Shown here: positions 27,969 through 37,089 of the stretch, in pieces | Layout: every line of letters starts with the position of its first letter | Numbering within the stretch: position 1 is the stretch's first letter | Assembly: GCF_003387375.1 (NCBI RefSeq) | Contig: NZ_QUNG01000005.1 | Location: forward strand, 186,001-250,000 | From: Marinomonas pollencensis | GTDB taxonomy: Bacteria; Pseudomonadota; Gammaproteobacteria; Pseudomonadales; Marinomonadaceae | DNA length: 64,000 bases | Direction: 5' to 3' | Program-made: the position numbers and the translations under genes | The notes under the pieces: model-generated | What the model was told of the DNA's origin: nothing | The model's database searches: none | What the model saw: only the letters and a program-made list of their open reading frames with translations

Positions 27969-28637
27969 CTAAGCTCGAGCGGCATTAATCAGTGCTAGAA
28001 CCTGATGTTTGGTTTGGTCGATATGCACACGCAATGCCTCTGCTGCGGCGTCAACCTTACCTTGGCGGGCTAAGGTTAACAAAGTGGCATGGTCTTGCTG
28101 TGCGCTGTCCGATTTCTTTAACCGATCAATATGCATACTCACATATCGGTTAGCTTGTAGACTGACTCGCGCTAATAAATGGGTGGTTAATTCACGGCCT
28201 GCAGCAGAGTACAAAGCGGCATGATAACGAGCATTCAGAGGTCCCCAATCTGCCACGTTACCAGAGCGATACGAATGCTCCATCTCCAATAAAATGGCTT
28301 CACAGCGCGCAAAATCATCGGTTTGCATTAAAGGAATAGCTCGCTTGAATAGGTCGACTTCTAACACCGCTCGAATATCAAAGATTTCACTAATTTCATC
28401 CACCGTGTGAGTCGTTACCGTCGCACCACGGTTGTTCATAAAAACAACTAAGCCTTCTGCGTCTAAGCGTCTAAGCGCTTCGCGCACCGGCATCCTAGAA
28501 ACTTGATACTCGTCGGCAAGCACTTCTTGGCGAATCAGTTCTCCCTCAGCAAGGTCGCCCGATAAAATCCGCTGTCGAAGATCTGCAACAATAACATCCG
28601 GTAAGCTTTGGCGGATAACCGCTCGATTCTGAGCCAA
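27969..28637 (-). CDS. FCD-type GntR regulator of hydroxyproline use
   Basis: About 222 residues. N-terminal winged helix (QRILSGDLAEGELIRQEVLA, then SRMPVREALRRLDAEGLV) and C-terminal FCD domain (IFDIRAVLEVDLF). It is convergent with the operon end (gap 21 bases) and divergent from gabD. TTG at 28637, with AAAGAGGAA upstream, is the best start; the frame upstream to 28685 (also TTG) has poor support. It likely senses hydroxyproline or a product and controls the operon at 23.7-27.9 kb, by position. Confidence 0.83.
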   Translation of the reverse strand: MAQNRAVIRQSLPDVIVADLRQRILSGDLAEGELIRQEVLADEYQVSRMPVREALRRLDAEGLVVFMNNRGATVTTHTVDEISEIFDIRAVLEVDLFKRAIPLMQTDDFARCEAILLEMEHSYRSGNVADWGPLNARYHAALYSAAGRELTTHLLARVSLQANRYVSMHIDRLKKSDSAQQDHATLLTLARQGKVDAAAEALRVHIDQTKHQVLALINAARA

Positions 28638-29007
28638 TATTCTTTCCTCTTTGAAATCTCTGTGTAGTAGGTTAAACACACACAATCGCCTCTATTATAC
28701 GCAAAAGTTCGTCTAAAGAAGGGCTAAAGTTTTTCTGGTCTTAGCGTATTTTTCACCTTTTACGTGCCTTTATCTCATTCAGGGATAGACTGAAAGAAAA
28801 GGGCTACCTTTTAGAAAAAAGCCATCAAGAACAAAGAAGATGGCAGCAGCAAATTGTGCTTTCGCGCGAATGTTTGAGAAACTTCAAACATTGCGTTGAT
28901 AGCTTTTCATTTTTCTATCCCTACGCTTTATCTACTATCGAAGAACGCGGTTATTTCTACCTTAATGACACTTTACAACATTTTCCGCAGCGAACTTGGA
29001 GCCATTT
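28638..29007. other. Intergenic region upstream of gabD with 9-bp inverted repeat
   Basis: About 370 bases between divergent gntR and gabD. AATGTTTGA (28869-28877) and TCAAACATT (28884-28892) form a perfect 9-bp inverted repeat with a 6-base centre, about 115 bases before gabD, a likely regulator site. No gene was recognised in the stretch. Confidence 0.5.
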
Positions 29008-30471
29008 ATGCCAGTACAATTAACACAGCCAACCCTTCTTAAAAGCCAGTCTTATATTGGCGGTCAATGGGTGTCTTCGGCATCAAGCAAGACCTTTGCG
29101 ATCACCAACCCATCTAATGGTGAACACCTGATCGATGTTCAAGATTTAGGAGCGCAAGAGACAACCCAAGCGGTTGAAGCCGCGGCGGTTGCCCAGAAAG
29201 AATGGCAAGCTCGTACCGCAAAAGAGCGAGCTACACTAATGCGTCGTTGGAACCAACTGATTCTAGACAATCAAGACGACCTTGCCACGCTAATGACACT
29301 GGAGCAAGGCAAACCCTTCGCAGAAGCAAAAGGTGAAGTGTTATACGGTGCATCTTTCATTGACTGGTTCGCTGATGAAGCGCGCCGTCTTAATGGCGAT
29401 ACTATTCCTACCTTTGCCAAAGACAAACGCGTGTTAACCATCAAACAGCCTATTGGTGTGGTTGCGGCCATTACGCCTTGGAACTTTCCAATCGCTATGA
29501 TCACTCGTAAAGCAGGCCCTGCACTGGCAGCAGGGTGTTCCATCGTGATCAAACCATCCGATGAAACCCCATTATGCGCCTTGGCGTTAGCTGAGTTAGC
29601 ACATCAAGCGGGCATTCCTGCTGGCGTGTTAAACGTCGTTGTAGGTACAGATGCAAAAGCCATTGGCGGTGTACTAACAGGCCATCCTACAGTGCGTAAA
29701 CTGTCTTTCACCGGCTCAACACCAGTCGGCAAACTTCTGCTTTCCCAGTGTGCGCAAACGGTAAAACGAACCTCAATGGAGCTAGGCGGCAATGCGCCTT
29801 TCATCGTCTTTGATGATGCTGATCTCGACGCGGCAGTGGAAGGGGCTATTGCCTCCAAATACCGTAATGCAGGACAAACTTGTGTTTGCGCCAATCGTTT
29901 GTTGATTCAAGAAGGTGTGTATGACGCCTTTGCGGAAAAGCTAGCCAAACGAGTAGCGGAATTTAAAACTGGGGATGGTTTCTCAGATGGCGTGACCATT
30001 GGCCCCTTGATCAACAACGCCGCTATCGGAAAAGTCGAACAGTTAGTAAATGACGCGGTTCAACAGGGTGCAAAAGCATTGGTGGGCGGTTCTAAGTCCG
30101 ACGTTGGTGAGCGTTTCTTTGAACCGACTATTTTGACCGGTGTCACCGACGACATGGAAATTTTCTCTAATGAGATTTTTGGCCCGGTAGCCCCACTGTT
30201 TAAGTTTAAAACGGAAGAAGAGGCCGTTGCCATGGCAAACAATACCCCATTTGGCTTAGCTTCTTATTTCTATTCCCAAAATATTGCTCGTATTTGGCGT
30301 GTTTCTGAGGCCTTAGAGTACGGCATGGTCGGTATTAATGAAGGCATTATTTCTAGCGAAGTCGCGCCATTCGGTGGTGTAAAAGAGTCAGGCAGTGGCC
30401 GTGAAGGTTCTCAATACGGCATCGACGAATACGTTGAAATCAAATACTTGTGCATGGGTGGCTTGGCGTAA
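29008..30471 (+). CDS. gabD: NAD(P)-dependent succinate-semialdehyde dehydrogenase
   Basis: 487-residue aldehyde dehydrogenase of the GabD branch. Seen are ITPWNFPIAMITRKAGPALA, the glutamate in MELGGNAPFIVFDDADLD and the catalytic cysteine in GQTCVCANR. It oxidises succinate semialdehyde to succinate, and relatives also oxidise glutarate or alpha-ketoglutarate semialdehyde. The ATG at 29008 has GGAG seven bases upstream and is preferred over the in-frame TTG at 28996. gabT follows. Because the hydroxyproline operon next door lacks its own ketoglutarate-semialdehyde dehydrogenase, a shared role is possible. Confidence 0.9.
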   Translation: MPVQLTQPTLLKSQSYIGGQWVSSASSKTFAITNPSNGEHLIDVQDLGAQETTQAVEAAAVAQKEWQARTAKERATLMRRWNQLILDNQDDLATLMTLEQGKPFAEAKGEVLYGASFIDWFADEARRLNGDTIPTFAKDKRVLTIKQPIGVVAAITPWNFPIAMITRKAGPALAAGCSIVIKPSDETPLCALALAELAHQAGIPAGVLNVVVGTDAKAIGGVLTGHPTVRKLSFTGSTPVGKLLLSQCAQTVKRTSMELGGNAPFIVFDDADLDAAVEGAIASKYRNAGQTCVCANRLLIQEGVYDAFAEKLAKRVAEFKTGDGFSDGVTIGPLINNAAIGKVEQLVNDAVQQGAKALVGGSKSDVGERFFEPTILTGVTDDMEIFSNEIFGPVAPLFKFKTEEEAVAMANNTPFGLASYFYSQNIARIWRVSEALEYGMVGINEGIISSEVAPFGGVKESGSGREGSQYGIDEYVEIKYLCMGGLA

Positions 30472-30568
30472 GGTTTTACCTCACTCAACCTCTCTTTATC
30501 GTTAACAAATAAGCGGTGATAGCGCCGCTTCATGTACATAGAGCTTGCTCTAAAAGGTGAAAGACAAA

Positions 30569-31846
30569 ATGAACAACGCTGATCTACAAAAACGCAAAGA
30601 AAGCGCCATCGCTCGTGGCCAAGGCAACATGGCTCCGGTTTATGTTGACCGAGCTCTAAACGCTGAAATCTGGGATGTTGAAGGCAAACGCCATATTGAT
30701 TTTGGCGCCGGTATTGCGGTGGTCAACACAGGTCATAACCACCCAAAAGTCAAAGCGGCCGTACAGGCTCAGCTTGAGCGCTTCACTCACACTTGCGTGA
30801 TGGTCAGCCCTTATGAATCTGCCGTCGCGTTAGCGGAAAAACTAAATGCGGCTGCACCAGGTGATACTCCGAAAAAGTCCATCTTTGTCACTACCGGTGC
30901 TGAAGCGGTTGAAAACTGTGTGAAAATCGCCCGCGCTTACACTGGCCGCCCTGGTATTATTGCCTTTAACGGTGGTTTCCACGGACGTACTAACATGACC
31001 ATGGGATTAACTGGCAAAGTCAATCCATACAAAATTGGCTTTGGTCCTTTCCCAAGTGATATTTACCATATTCCTTATCCAAACGAATACCTTGGCATTA
31101 CTGAAGAGCAAGCGCTTGCTGACCTTCAAATGCGCTTCACTTGTGACATTGAGCCATCTCGCGTTGCTGCTATCATCATTGAACCAGTACAAGGCGAGGG
31201 TGGTTTCTACCAAGCGTCTGCTAGCTTCTTACAAACGCTTCGTAAACTGTGTGACGAGCATGGCATTCTATTGATTATGGATGAAATCCAATCAGGCTTT
31301 GCTCGTACTGGCACCATGTTCTGTCACGAGCAAGCGGGCATAGAAGCCGATCTAATGACTGCTGCCAAAGGCATTGCCGGTGGCTTCCCTATCGCAGCCG
31401 TCGTCGGTAAAGCAGACATCATGGATGCCCCTATCCCTGGTGGGCTAGGTGGTACTTATGGCGGCTCTCCTGTGGGATGTGCTGCTGGTCTTGCGGTGTT
31501 TGATGTGATCGAAGAAGAGCAGTTGTGCGCTCGTGCAACACAAGTCGGCGCCTACTTTGTCGAGCACCTAAAAGGCCTTCAAGCTGAATACCCGCACATT
31601 ATCGGTGAAGTCCGTAATGCCGGCGCTATGATCGCGGTTGAGTTCGTACACGATGGGGATGTGAATAAGCCATACCCTGAACTGGCTAAGAAATTGTCTG
31701 CAAAAGCCGCTGAAAATGGCTTAGTGCTTTTGTCTTGTGGTATCCGCGGCAATGTCATTCGCTTCTTACCAGCCTTGACCATAGAGACGGATATTATTGA
31801 TGAAGGCATGGCGATCTTTAAGCGTTGCTTTGCTGAACTTGTCTAA
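30569..31846 (+). CDS. gabT: 4-aminobutyrate aminotransferase
   Basis: PLP enzyme that transfers the amino group of GABA to alpha-ketoglutarate, giving succinate semialdehyde for gabD. About 425 residues. Class III signs: FVTTGAEAVENCVKIARAYT, GFHGRTNMTMGLTGK, IIIEPVQGEGGF, the LLIMDEIQSGFARTG block and the PLP lysine in TAAKGIAGGFP. The ATG at 30569 is preferred over GTG 30557, which lies in the AAAAGG ribosome binding site. It lies 97 bases after gabD, with a weak hairpin between (AAGCGG 30511, CCGCTT 30525), and is followed by a terminator. Confidence 0.95.
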   Translation: MNNADLQKRKESAIARGQGNMAPVYVDRALNAEIWDVEGKRHIDFGAGIAVVNTGHNHPKVKAAVQAQLERFTHTCVMVSPYESAVALAEKLNAAAPGDTPKKSIFVTTGAEAVENCVKIARAYTGRPGIIAFNGGFHGRTNMTMGLTGKVNPYKIGFGPFPSDIYHIPYPNEYLGITEEQALADLQMRFTCDIEPSRVAAIIIEPVQGEGGFYQASASFLQTLRKLCDEHGILLIMDEIQSGFARTGTMFCHEQAGIEADLMTAAKGIAGGFPIAAVVGKADIMDAPIPGGLGGTYGGSPVGCAAGLAVFDVIEEEQLCARATQVGAYFVEHLKGLQAEYPHIIGEVRNAGAMIAVEFVHDGDVNKPYPELAKKLSAKAAENGLVLLSCGIRGNVIRFLPALTIETDIIDEGMAIFKRCFAELV

Positions 31847-31890
31847 AAGCGAAATTGATATCTAGTTAGCACTAGGGTGCTCTCCCTTTG

Positions 31891-31923
31891 GCCACAGGTC
31901 CCCATAGCCCTGTGGCTTTTTTT
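31891..31923 (+). terminator. Terminator after gabT
   Basis: GCCACAGG (31891-31898) pairs with CCTGTGGC (31909-31916), followed by seven T. Confidence 0.9.
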
Positions 31924-32090
31924 ATCTATTATTTCATTGTTTTTAATTGGCATTCTTACCTGTATCACTTAACTAAAAAGGTGTTTGACTAGGTCCTCTA
32001 ATCCACACTTATTGAGCGTTTCACGTCTTTTTTCTATGGTACTATTTAGTCATATATGTTTCGTTAAAATAACTTAAGACTAATGCCTGT

Positions 32091-33944
32091 ATGACTGTTA
32101 TCAACTACCAACCTAAAAAGACATTGCGCTGGAGTCTCAAAATGAGCAGCGTCGTGTTGCTGATCATTTATGCTATTGGCACACGCTATTACAGCAACAT
32201 TCCTTTACCTGATGACTTTTTAGGGTACAGCTATTTTATCTCTGCCTATATAGGACACTTTGGCTTCCTTGCCATTATTGCTTGGCTGTTCATAGCGCTT
32301 CCCATCAGCCTCATAGTGCCTAATCAATGGCTCGCTCGGACTCTTATTACATTGGCGTCCATTGCCATTATTGTCCTACTGCTGCTCGATACGTTTGTCT
32401 TCCAACAGTATCACTATCATCTGAATTCATTTGTCTGGGCACTGGTGGTCAATAACGGTAAAAATGATATTTTTACCTTTTCTGTACTGATGCAAAGCAT
32501 TGCGATAGCCGCTATTGCAGTGATTTTGATCATCATGTTTATGATAAACCGTACCCTTTGGCGCCATAATAACAAGCCGGTGCCGGCGAAAAGAACCATG
32601 GCGGGTATTATCTTTTTGTACTTAATCGCCAACTTTATTCATATTTGGGCATCCGCACAAAACCTACAAGGTGTCACTCGGTACGACGCTGGGCTGCCTA
32701 TTTTTTACCCTGCCACAGCCAATGGCTTTATGAGCCGACACGGTTGGATTGACCACGAAGCTCAAAAAGCCAATGCGGCTATTAAAATAAAAAGTAATCA
32801 ATCTACGGTTAACTACCCGTTAAAACCCTTGACCATTATTCCGCCGACACAGCCGATGAACATTCTTATCGTCGCTTTAGATTGCTGGCGCAGTGATGAT
32901 ATGAACCCGCGCAACACCCCAAATATGTGGGCAATGGCGCAACAATCTACCTTGTACAAAAATCATTACAGTGGCGGAAATGCAACTCAGACAGGGATTT
33001 TCTCGCTCTTTTATGGCCTACCAGGAAAGTATTGGAATGCCATGCTTGGCAACAAGAAAGCGCCCGCTCTTATGGATGTTATGAAGCAGCAGGGTTATGA
33101 CTTTGGTATTTTTGGTAGCGCAGGCTTAACCAGCCCAGCCTTCAACGAGACGGTATTTCGTAACATTGATAACTTGCGTCTTTATTCAAAAGGTAACTCA
33201 CCCATTGAGCGTGACACCAATACCACACAAGATTACCTTGATTGGATGCAGCAACATCAAACGAATAAACCCAACACGCCATTTTTCAGCTTTATCTTCT
33301 ACGATGCGCCACACGGTTATTCGGTCGATAAAAGTAAGCCTATGCCTTTCCAACCAGACGAAGACATGGACTACCTGACGCTCACCAATAATACCGATCC
33401 TACGCCATATCATAACCGTTACCGCAACGCCGTGTATCAGGATGATATGCTCGTCGGCAAAGTGATGGACGACCTTAAAAAGCGTGGTCTATTAGACAAT
33501 ACCATTGTGGTGTTTACTGGCGATCATGGCCAAGAATTTAACGATAATAAACACAACTTTTGGGGCCACTCTAGTAACTTTAGTGCGGCGCAAACCCATG
33601 TTCCTTTCATTATGTATTGGCCAAACAAGCCAGCTAAAGTGGTAGAACAAACCACCACTCATTTTGCGCTAGCACCGACGCTACTTAAATACGCTTTGGG
33701 TGTGACCAATGATAAGCGCGATTACTCTGTGGGCAACGACCTAATGGATGTACAGCCAAAACCTTGGCGCTTAGTAAGCAGTTATCATAATTTTGCCATC
33801 ATAGATAACGAGCAAATTATTCTGTCGGACTACAACAGCAAGCTGCAGGTGTATGACATGCATATGAATAAAATTGAAAAGCCCACGTTGAACTATGCCC
33901 ATATGGCGGAAGCAATGGACGAACTAAGCCGCTTCTATAAATAG
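32091..33944 (+). CDS. PbgA/YejM-like inner-membrane sulfatase-fold protein
   Basis: 617 residues. Five hydrophobic segments in the first 200 residues, then a periplasmic alkaline-phosphatase/sulfatase-like domain (about 250-600): MNILIVALDCWRSDDM, NHYSGGNATQTGIFSLFYGLPG, FFSFIFYDAPHGY, VVFTGDHGQEFND. This layout matches PbgA/YejM (LapC), which in E. coli regulates LpxC turnover and lipopolysaccharide supply. Here it is alone, convergent with a LysR gene. The start ATG lacks a strong ribosome binding site. A phosphoethanolamine-type transferase is less likely. Confidence 0.85.
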   Translation: MTVINYQPKKTLRWSLKMSSVVLLIIYAIGTRYYSNIPLPDDFLGYSYFISAYIGHFGFLAIIAWLFIALPISLIVPNQWLARTLITLASIAIIVLLLLDTFVFQQYHYHLNSFVWALVVNNGKNDIFTFSVLMQSIAIAAIAVILIIMFMINRTLWRHNNKPVPAKRTMAGIIFLYLIANFIHIWASAQNLQGVTRYDAGLPIFYPATANGFMSRHGWIDHEAQKANAAIKIKSNQSTVNYPLKPLTIIPPTQPMNILIVALDCWRSDDMNPRNTPNMWAMAQQSTLYKNHYSGGNATQTGIFSLFYGLPGKYWNAMLGNKKAPALMDVMKQQGYDFGIFGSAGLTSPAFNETVFRNIDNLRLYSKGNSPIERDTNTTQDYLDWMQQHQTNKPNTPFFSFIFYDAPHGYSVDKSKPMPFQPDEDMDYLTLTNNTDPTPYHNRYRNAVYQDDMLVGKVMDDLKKRGLLDNTIVVFTGDHGQEFNDNKHNFWGHSSNFSAAQTHVPFIMYWPNKPAKVVEQTTTHFALAPTLLKYALGVTNDKRDYSVGNDLMDVQPKPWRLVSSYHNFAIIDNEQIILSDYNSKLQVYDMHMNKIEKPTLNYAHMAEAMDELSRFYK

Positions 33945-33979
33945 AGTGGGGGGTAATAAAAGTAGCCGCAGCGCCTAGA

Positions 33980-34918
33980 TTAATAAGGCGCTGTGTCTAA
34001 CTCTTGAAAGGTTTGAGTGAGAAGGTTAAGAAACAGTTCTTGGGGCTTATTAGGTTGAGAAGACTTCTTACAAATCACCGCCACACCTAAGGTGTAAGAG
34101 CGCTGTTGTGGCGCAACCTTCACTATCTTACCTTGATCGACATAGGGTTGGGCGTACAAGTCAGGCAAAAATCCAATGTACTTGCCCGATAGTAGTAACG
34201 CTAAACGACTGTCGTAAAAATAAGACACCGCGGTCATATTCATTCTGGCGATCTGATTGCTGATCGCTTCATGGGGTTTCAGCCCTGCATGGGTTGCTGG
34301 ATGGAGATCGGCCGTATTATTTTGCTCAACGTCTGACAAGCAGGCCAATGGGTGATGGCTACTGCAATATAGATAACAAACATCGCTATAAAGATGAATG
34401 TAATCCAAACCTTCTAACTTTCTATGATAAGGGATAAAGCCAATATCCGCCTCGTCATTGAGTATCATACGTTCGATGTTCGACATGGAGGCGACATTCG
34501 TCGTGATAGAAACCTCAGGCGCATCATTAGAAAAACGCTGAATCAGCTCTGGAAACTGGCTACGAGGATCCAAACTGACGGTATCGGACAAGGCTATTCT
34601 CAATTTACCAGTTAAGCTAGCATTGAGATTGTTCACCGTGGTCCGAAAGGCATCCAGAGAGTCCAGTAACTTCTCTGTCATTTGATAAATAACCACACCT
34701 TCCTCGGTCAAAGAAAAGCCACCTCGTCCGCGCTTACACAACACCAGATTTAGCCGCGACTCTAAATTAGAGATGTGCAAACTAATGGTCGAACGGCCGA
34801 TGTTTAATGCCGTTTCAGCCGCCGAGAAACCGCCGCAATCGACCACGGTTTTAAATACCTTTAATTGCTTAATCTCATAGTCGCCGACCTGACCCAATGA
34901 GTAATTTTTTGCGCTCAT
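33980..34918 (-). CDS. LysR-family regulator
   Basis: 312 residues. The N-terminal LysR winged helix reads LKVFKTVVDCGGFSAAETAL then RSTISLHISNLESRLNLVLC, GGFSLTEEG. The C-terminal substrate-binding domain resembles periplasmic binding folds (LRIALSDTVSLDPRSQFPE). No divergent or operonic gene identifies its target: it lies between the PbgA-like gene (convergent) and fabF (same strand, separated by a terminator). Ligand unknown. Confidence 0.88.
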   Translation of the reverse strand: MSAKNYSLGQVGDYEIKQLKVFKTVVDCGGFSAAETALNIGRSTISLHISNLESRLNLVLCKRGRGGFSLTEEGVVIYQMTEKLLDSLDAFRTTVNNLNASLTGKLRIALSDTVSLDPRSQFPELIQRFSNDAPEVSITTNVASMSNIERMILNDEADIGFIPYHRKLEGLDYIHLYSDVCYLYCSSHHPLACLSDVEQNNTADLHPATHAGLKPHEAISNQIARMNMTAVSYFYDSRLALLLSGKYIGFLPDLYAQPYVDQGKIVKVAPQQRSYTLGVAVICKKSSQPNKPQELFLNLLTQTFQELDTAPY

Positions 34919-35030
34919 GGCAACTCATTCCTCTACTCAAAACTCATCTATTTTCCCGTATTCTCTTATACCCCTTAGCAGAAGGCGAGCATTATCCGGC
35001 GTTACTTTTTCAAGCGGGATAAAAACACAA

Positions 35031-35057
35031 AAAAGGCGACTCTATAAGTCGCCTTTT
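35031..35057 (-). terminator. Terminator after fabF
   Basis: AAAAGGCGACT (35031-35041) is an exact inverted copy of AGTCGCCTTTT (35047-35057) with a 5-base loop. Read on the minus strand it lies 35 bases after the fabF stop and ends in a T run. Confidence 0.88.
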
Positions 35058-35091
35058 GTCAGTGAGTACACACTTACTAGTCTTTAGTTTG

Positions 35092-36366
35092 TTAAGCCGT
35101 ATAGCGCTTAAGGATCAAGGCAGCATTCACACCACCAAAACCAAAGCCGTTTGAAAGCACATATTCCACGTCTTTTTTACGGGCAACTAAAGGCACCAGA
35201 TCTAAATCTTCCATGCCTTCATCTGGTTCATGCAAATTCAAGGTTGGCGGAAGCGTAGAGGTTAGGATAGCCTGCGCACTGAAAATGCTTTCCATACCAC
35301 CTGCTGCTCCTAGTAAATGCCCAGTGGCTGATTTGGTAGAAGAAATAGCCACGTCTTTCACCCCTTCACCAAAGATACTGCGCAAGGCATTAATTTCGCC
35401 ACGATCACCCACTGGCGTCGATGTAGCATGCGCGTTCACATAACCAATTTTACTCGGCTCAAGATCCGCCATTTTCAACGCTTGTTTCACCGCTCGGGCA
35501 GCGCCTTCTCCGCTTTCTGGACCAGAAGTTAAGTGATAGGCATCACCACTGGTGCCGTAGCCAACAATCTCCACAAGCGGCGTAGCGCCACGTTCCAAAG
35601 CATGCTCTAGTGTTTCAATCACTAATAAACCCGCGCCTTCGCCAATGACAAAACCATCACGGTCCTTACTAAACGGGCGTGACGCGTGTTCTGGTGCTTC
35701 GTTTAACGTCGACAAGGCTTTTAATGCACCGAAGCCGGCAAGCGATAAGGGATCAATACACGCCTCTGTACCACCCGCAAGGGCGACTTTCGCTTCACCT
35801 GTCAGCAACATACGAACCGCATCGCCGATCGCTTGTACACCTGCTGCACACGCGGTGACAGGTGTTCCTAATGGCCCTTTAAAGCCATATTTAATCGATA
35901 CATTGCCTGCCGCTAAGTTGGCAAGGAAAGAAGGAACCGTAAAAGGAGACAAACGACGTGGACCTTGTGCATCCAGGACTTTTTGCGCATTGGTTAACGC
36001 TGGTAACCCACCGATGCCAGTACCGATGATTGTAGCCGTTGCTTCTTTGTCTTCATCTGAGGTTGGAAACCAGTTTGCTTGTGCCAAAGCTTCGTCGGCT
36101 GCGGCTAACGCAAATAAGGTAAATAAATCGATGCGTTTACGCTCTTTTGGCGTCATATAGTCTGCTTCGTTGAGACCATTTTCTTGTTCGGTATGGCTAG
36201 GTACTTGCCCTGCTATCTGAGTAGCTAAAGGCTCTGAGCCTTCCATCACTAAGCGACGGATACCTGACTCACCTTTCGTTATACGATCCCAGACAGCGTT
36301 CACTCCCAAGCCTAAAGGAGATACTAAGCCCATGCCCGTGATCACAATTCTTTGTTTAATTGACAT
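35092..36366 (-). CDS. fabF: Beta-ketoacyl-ACP synthase II
   Basis: 424-residue condensing enzyme for fatty acid elongation. The Cys-His-His triad is visible: VTACAAGVQAIG, NAHATSTPVGD and KSATGHLLGAAG, with GFGFGGVNAALIL near the end. It is not in a fab cluster (no acpP, fabD or fabG beside it) and is divergent from a TetR regulator with a shared control region, so it is probably an additional FabF under special control, not the core copy. Confidence 0.92.
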   Translation of the reverse strand: MSIKQRIVITGMGLVSPLGLGVNAVWDRITKGESGIRRLVMEGSEPLATQIAGQVPSHTEQENGLNEADYMTPKERKRIDLFTLFALAAADEALAQANWFPTSDEDKEATATIIGTGIGGLPALTNAQKVLDAQGPRRLSPFTVPSFLANLAAGNVSIKYGFKGPLGTPVTACAAGVQAIGDAVRMLLTGEAKVALAGGTEACIDPLSLAGFGALKALSTLNEAPEHASRPFSKDRDGFVIGEGAGLLVIETLEHALERGATPLVEIVGYGTSGDAYHLTSGPESGEGAARAVKQALKMADLEPSKIGYVNAHATSTPVGDRGEINALRSIFGEGVKDVAISSTKSATGHLLGAAGGMESIFSAQAILTSTLPPTLNLHEPDEGMEDLDLVPLVARKKDVEYVLSNGFGFGGVNAALILKRYTA

Positions 36367-36419
36367 AAGAAAACCTCTTATACTTTCGACTCAAGGAAAC
36401 ATGTCATGCTAAAGTAGAT

Positions 36420-36457
36420 CTAAATATGATCAAGATAATATTTAGGAGACTAAATAT
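36420..36457. promoter_or_regulatory. Probable TetR operator between fabF and tetR
   Basis: CTAAATAT (36420-36427) and ATATTTAG (36438-36445) form a perfect inverted repeat with a 10-base centre, and a third CTAAATAT follows at 36450-36457, overlapping the TetR gene start. Autoregulation is inferred. Confidence 0.5.
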
Positions 36458-37067
36458 GCCTTACACGCCACAGCACAAAGAACAAACCCGCCAACGCATT
36501 CTACAAACGGCGGCAAAACTGTTTTGTACCTATGGATTTGACCGCGTCACGCTAGATCAAATCATGAAGAAGGCGAACATGACTCGTGGGGCGTTTTACG
36601 CTCACTTCTCAGGGAAAAGTAGCCTCTACGAGGCGGCATTGCAATTTGCCGCGTCAACTTCTTTTTGGGCACGTAGAGAAAAACAATCAGAAGACAAAGA
36701 GACTCATATTAAAGCGCTGGTCACTCGTTACTTGAGCTGGACACATAATGATAACAACTCACCATCACCATTAGAATTTCTAGTGACGGATGCAGCTCAC
36801 AAAGAAGAAAAAGTCCGTAAAGCCTACCAGGCTTGCTTAGACAGTTTGGTCGAGCGGTTAACAGTGATTCTTCAAAAGCAGGGTACCACAGGAGACATCA
36901 AAGAGCTGGCGGAAGAAACCGTTGTTTCTCTAGTCGGCACGGTGGCCATTGCGCGTTCGATTAACCACCCACTTCAAGAAGACTTTTTGAAGCGGGCACA
37001 AAACCGTATTTTTAATCGCATCAATTCAGCGATCAAAAAACCTCAGACAATGTCTAATAATACTTAA
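36456..37067 (+). CDS. TetR-family regulator divergent from fabF
   Basis: About 203 residues. TetR helix-turn-helix: RILQTAAKLFCTYGFDRVTL, DQIMKKANMTRGAFYAHFSGK, in the AcrR/TtgR style. The start at 36456 is set by AGGAG eight bases upstream; the in-frame ATG at 36426 would lie in the operator. Likely controls fabF and itself; the ligand is unknown, and a fatty acyl compound would suit its neighbour. Confidence 0.87.
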   Translation: MPYTPQHKEQTRQRILQTAAKLFCTYGFDRVTLDQIMKKANMTRGAFYAHFSGKSSLYEAALQFAASTSFWARREKQSEDKETHIKALVTRYLSWTHNDNNSPSPLEFLVTDAAHKEEKVRKAYQACLDSLVERLTVILQKQGTTGDIKELAEETVVSLVGTVAIARSINHPLQEDFLKRAQNRIFNRINSAIKKPQTMSNNT

Positions 37068-37089
37068 TTCGCGAGAAGAGTGGTGAGCA

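Noticed and set aside
30511-30530. Hairpin AAGCGG/CCGCTT between gabD and gabT as terminator.
   Set aside because: Short stem with no T run; gabD and gabT are probably co-transcribed.
32016-32032. CGTTTCACGTCTTT as a fourth parS.
   Set aside because: Only one half of the palindrome matches.
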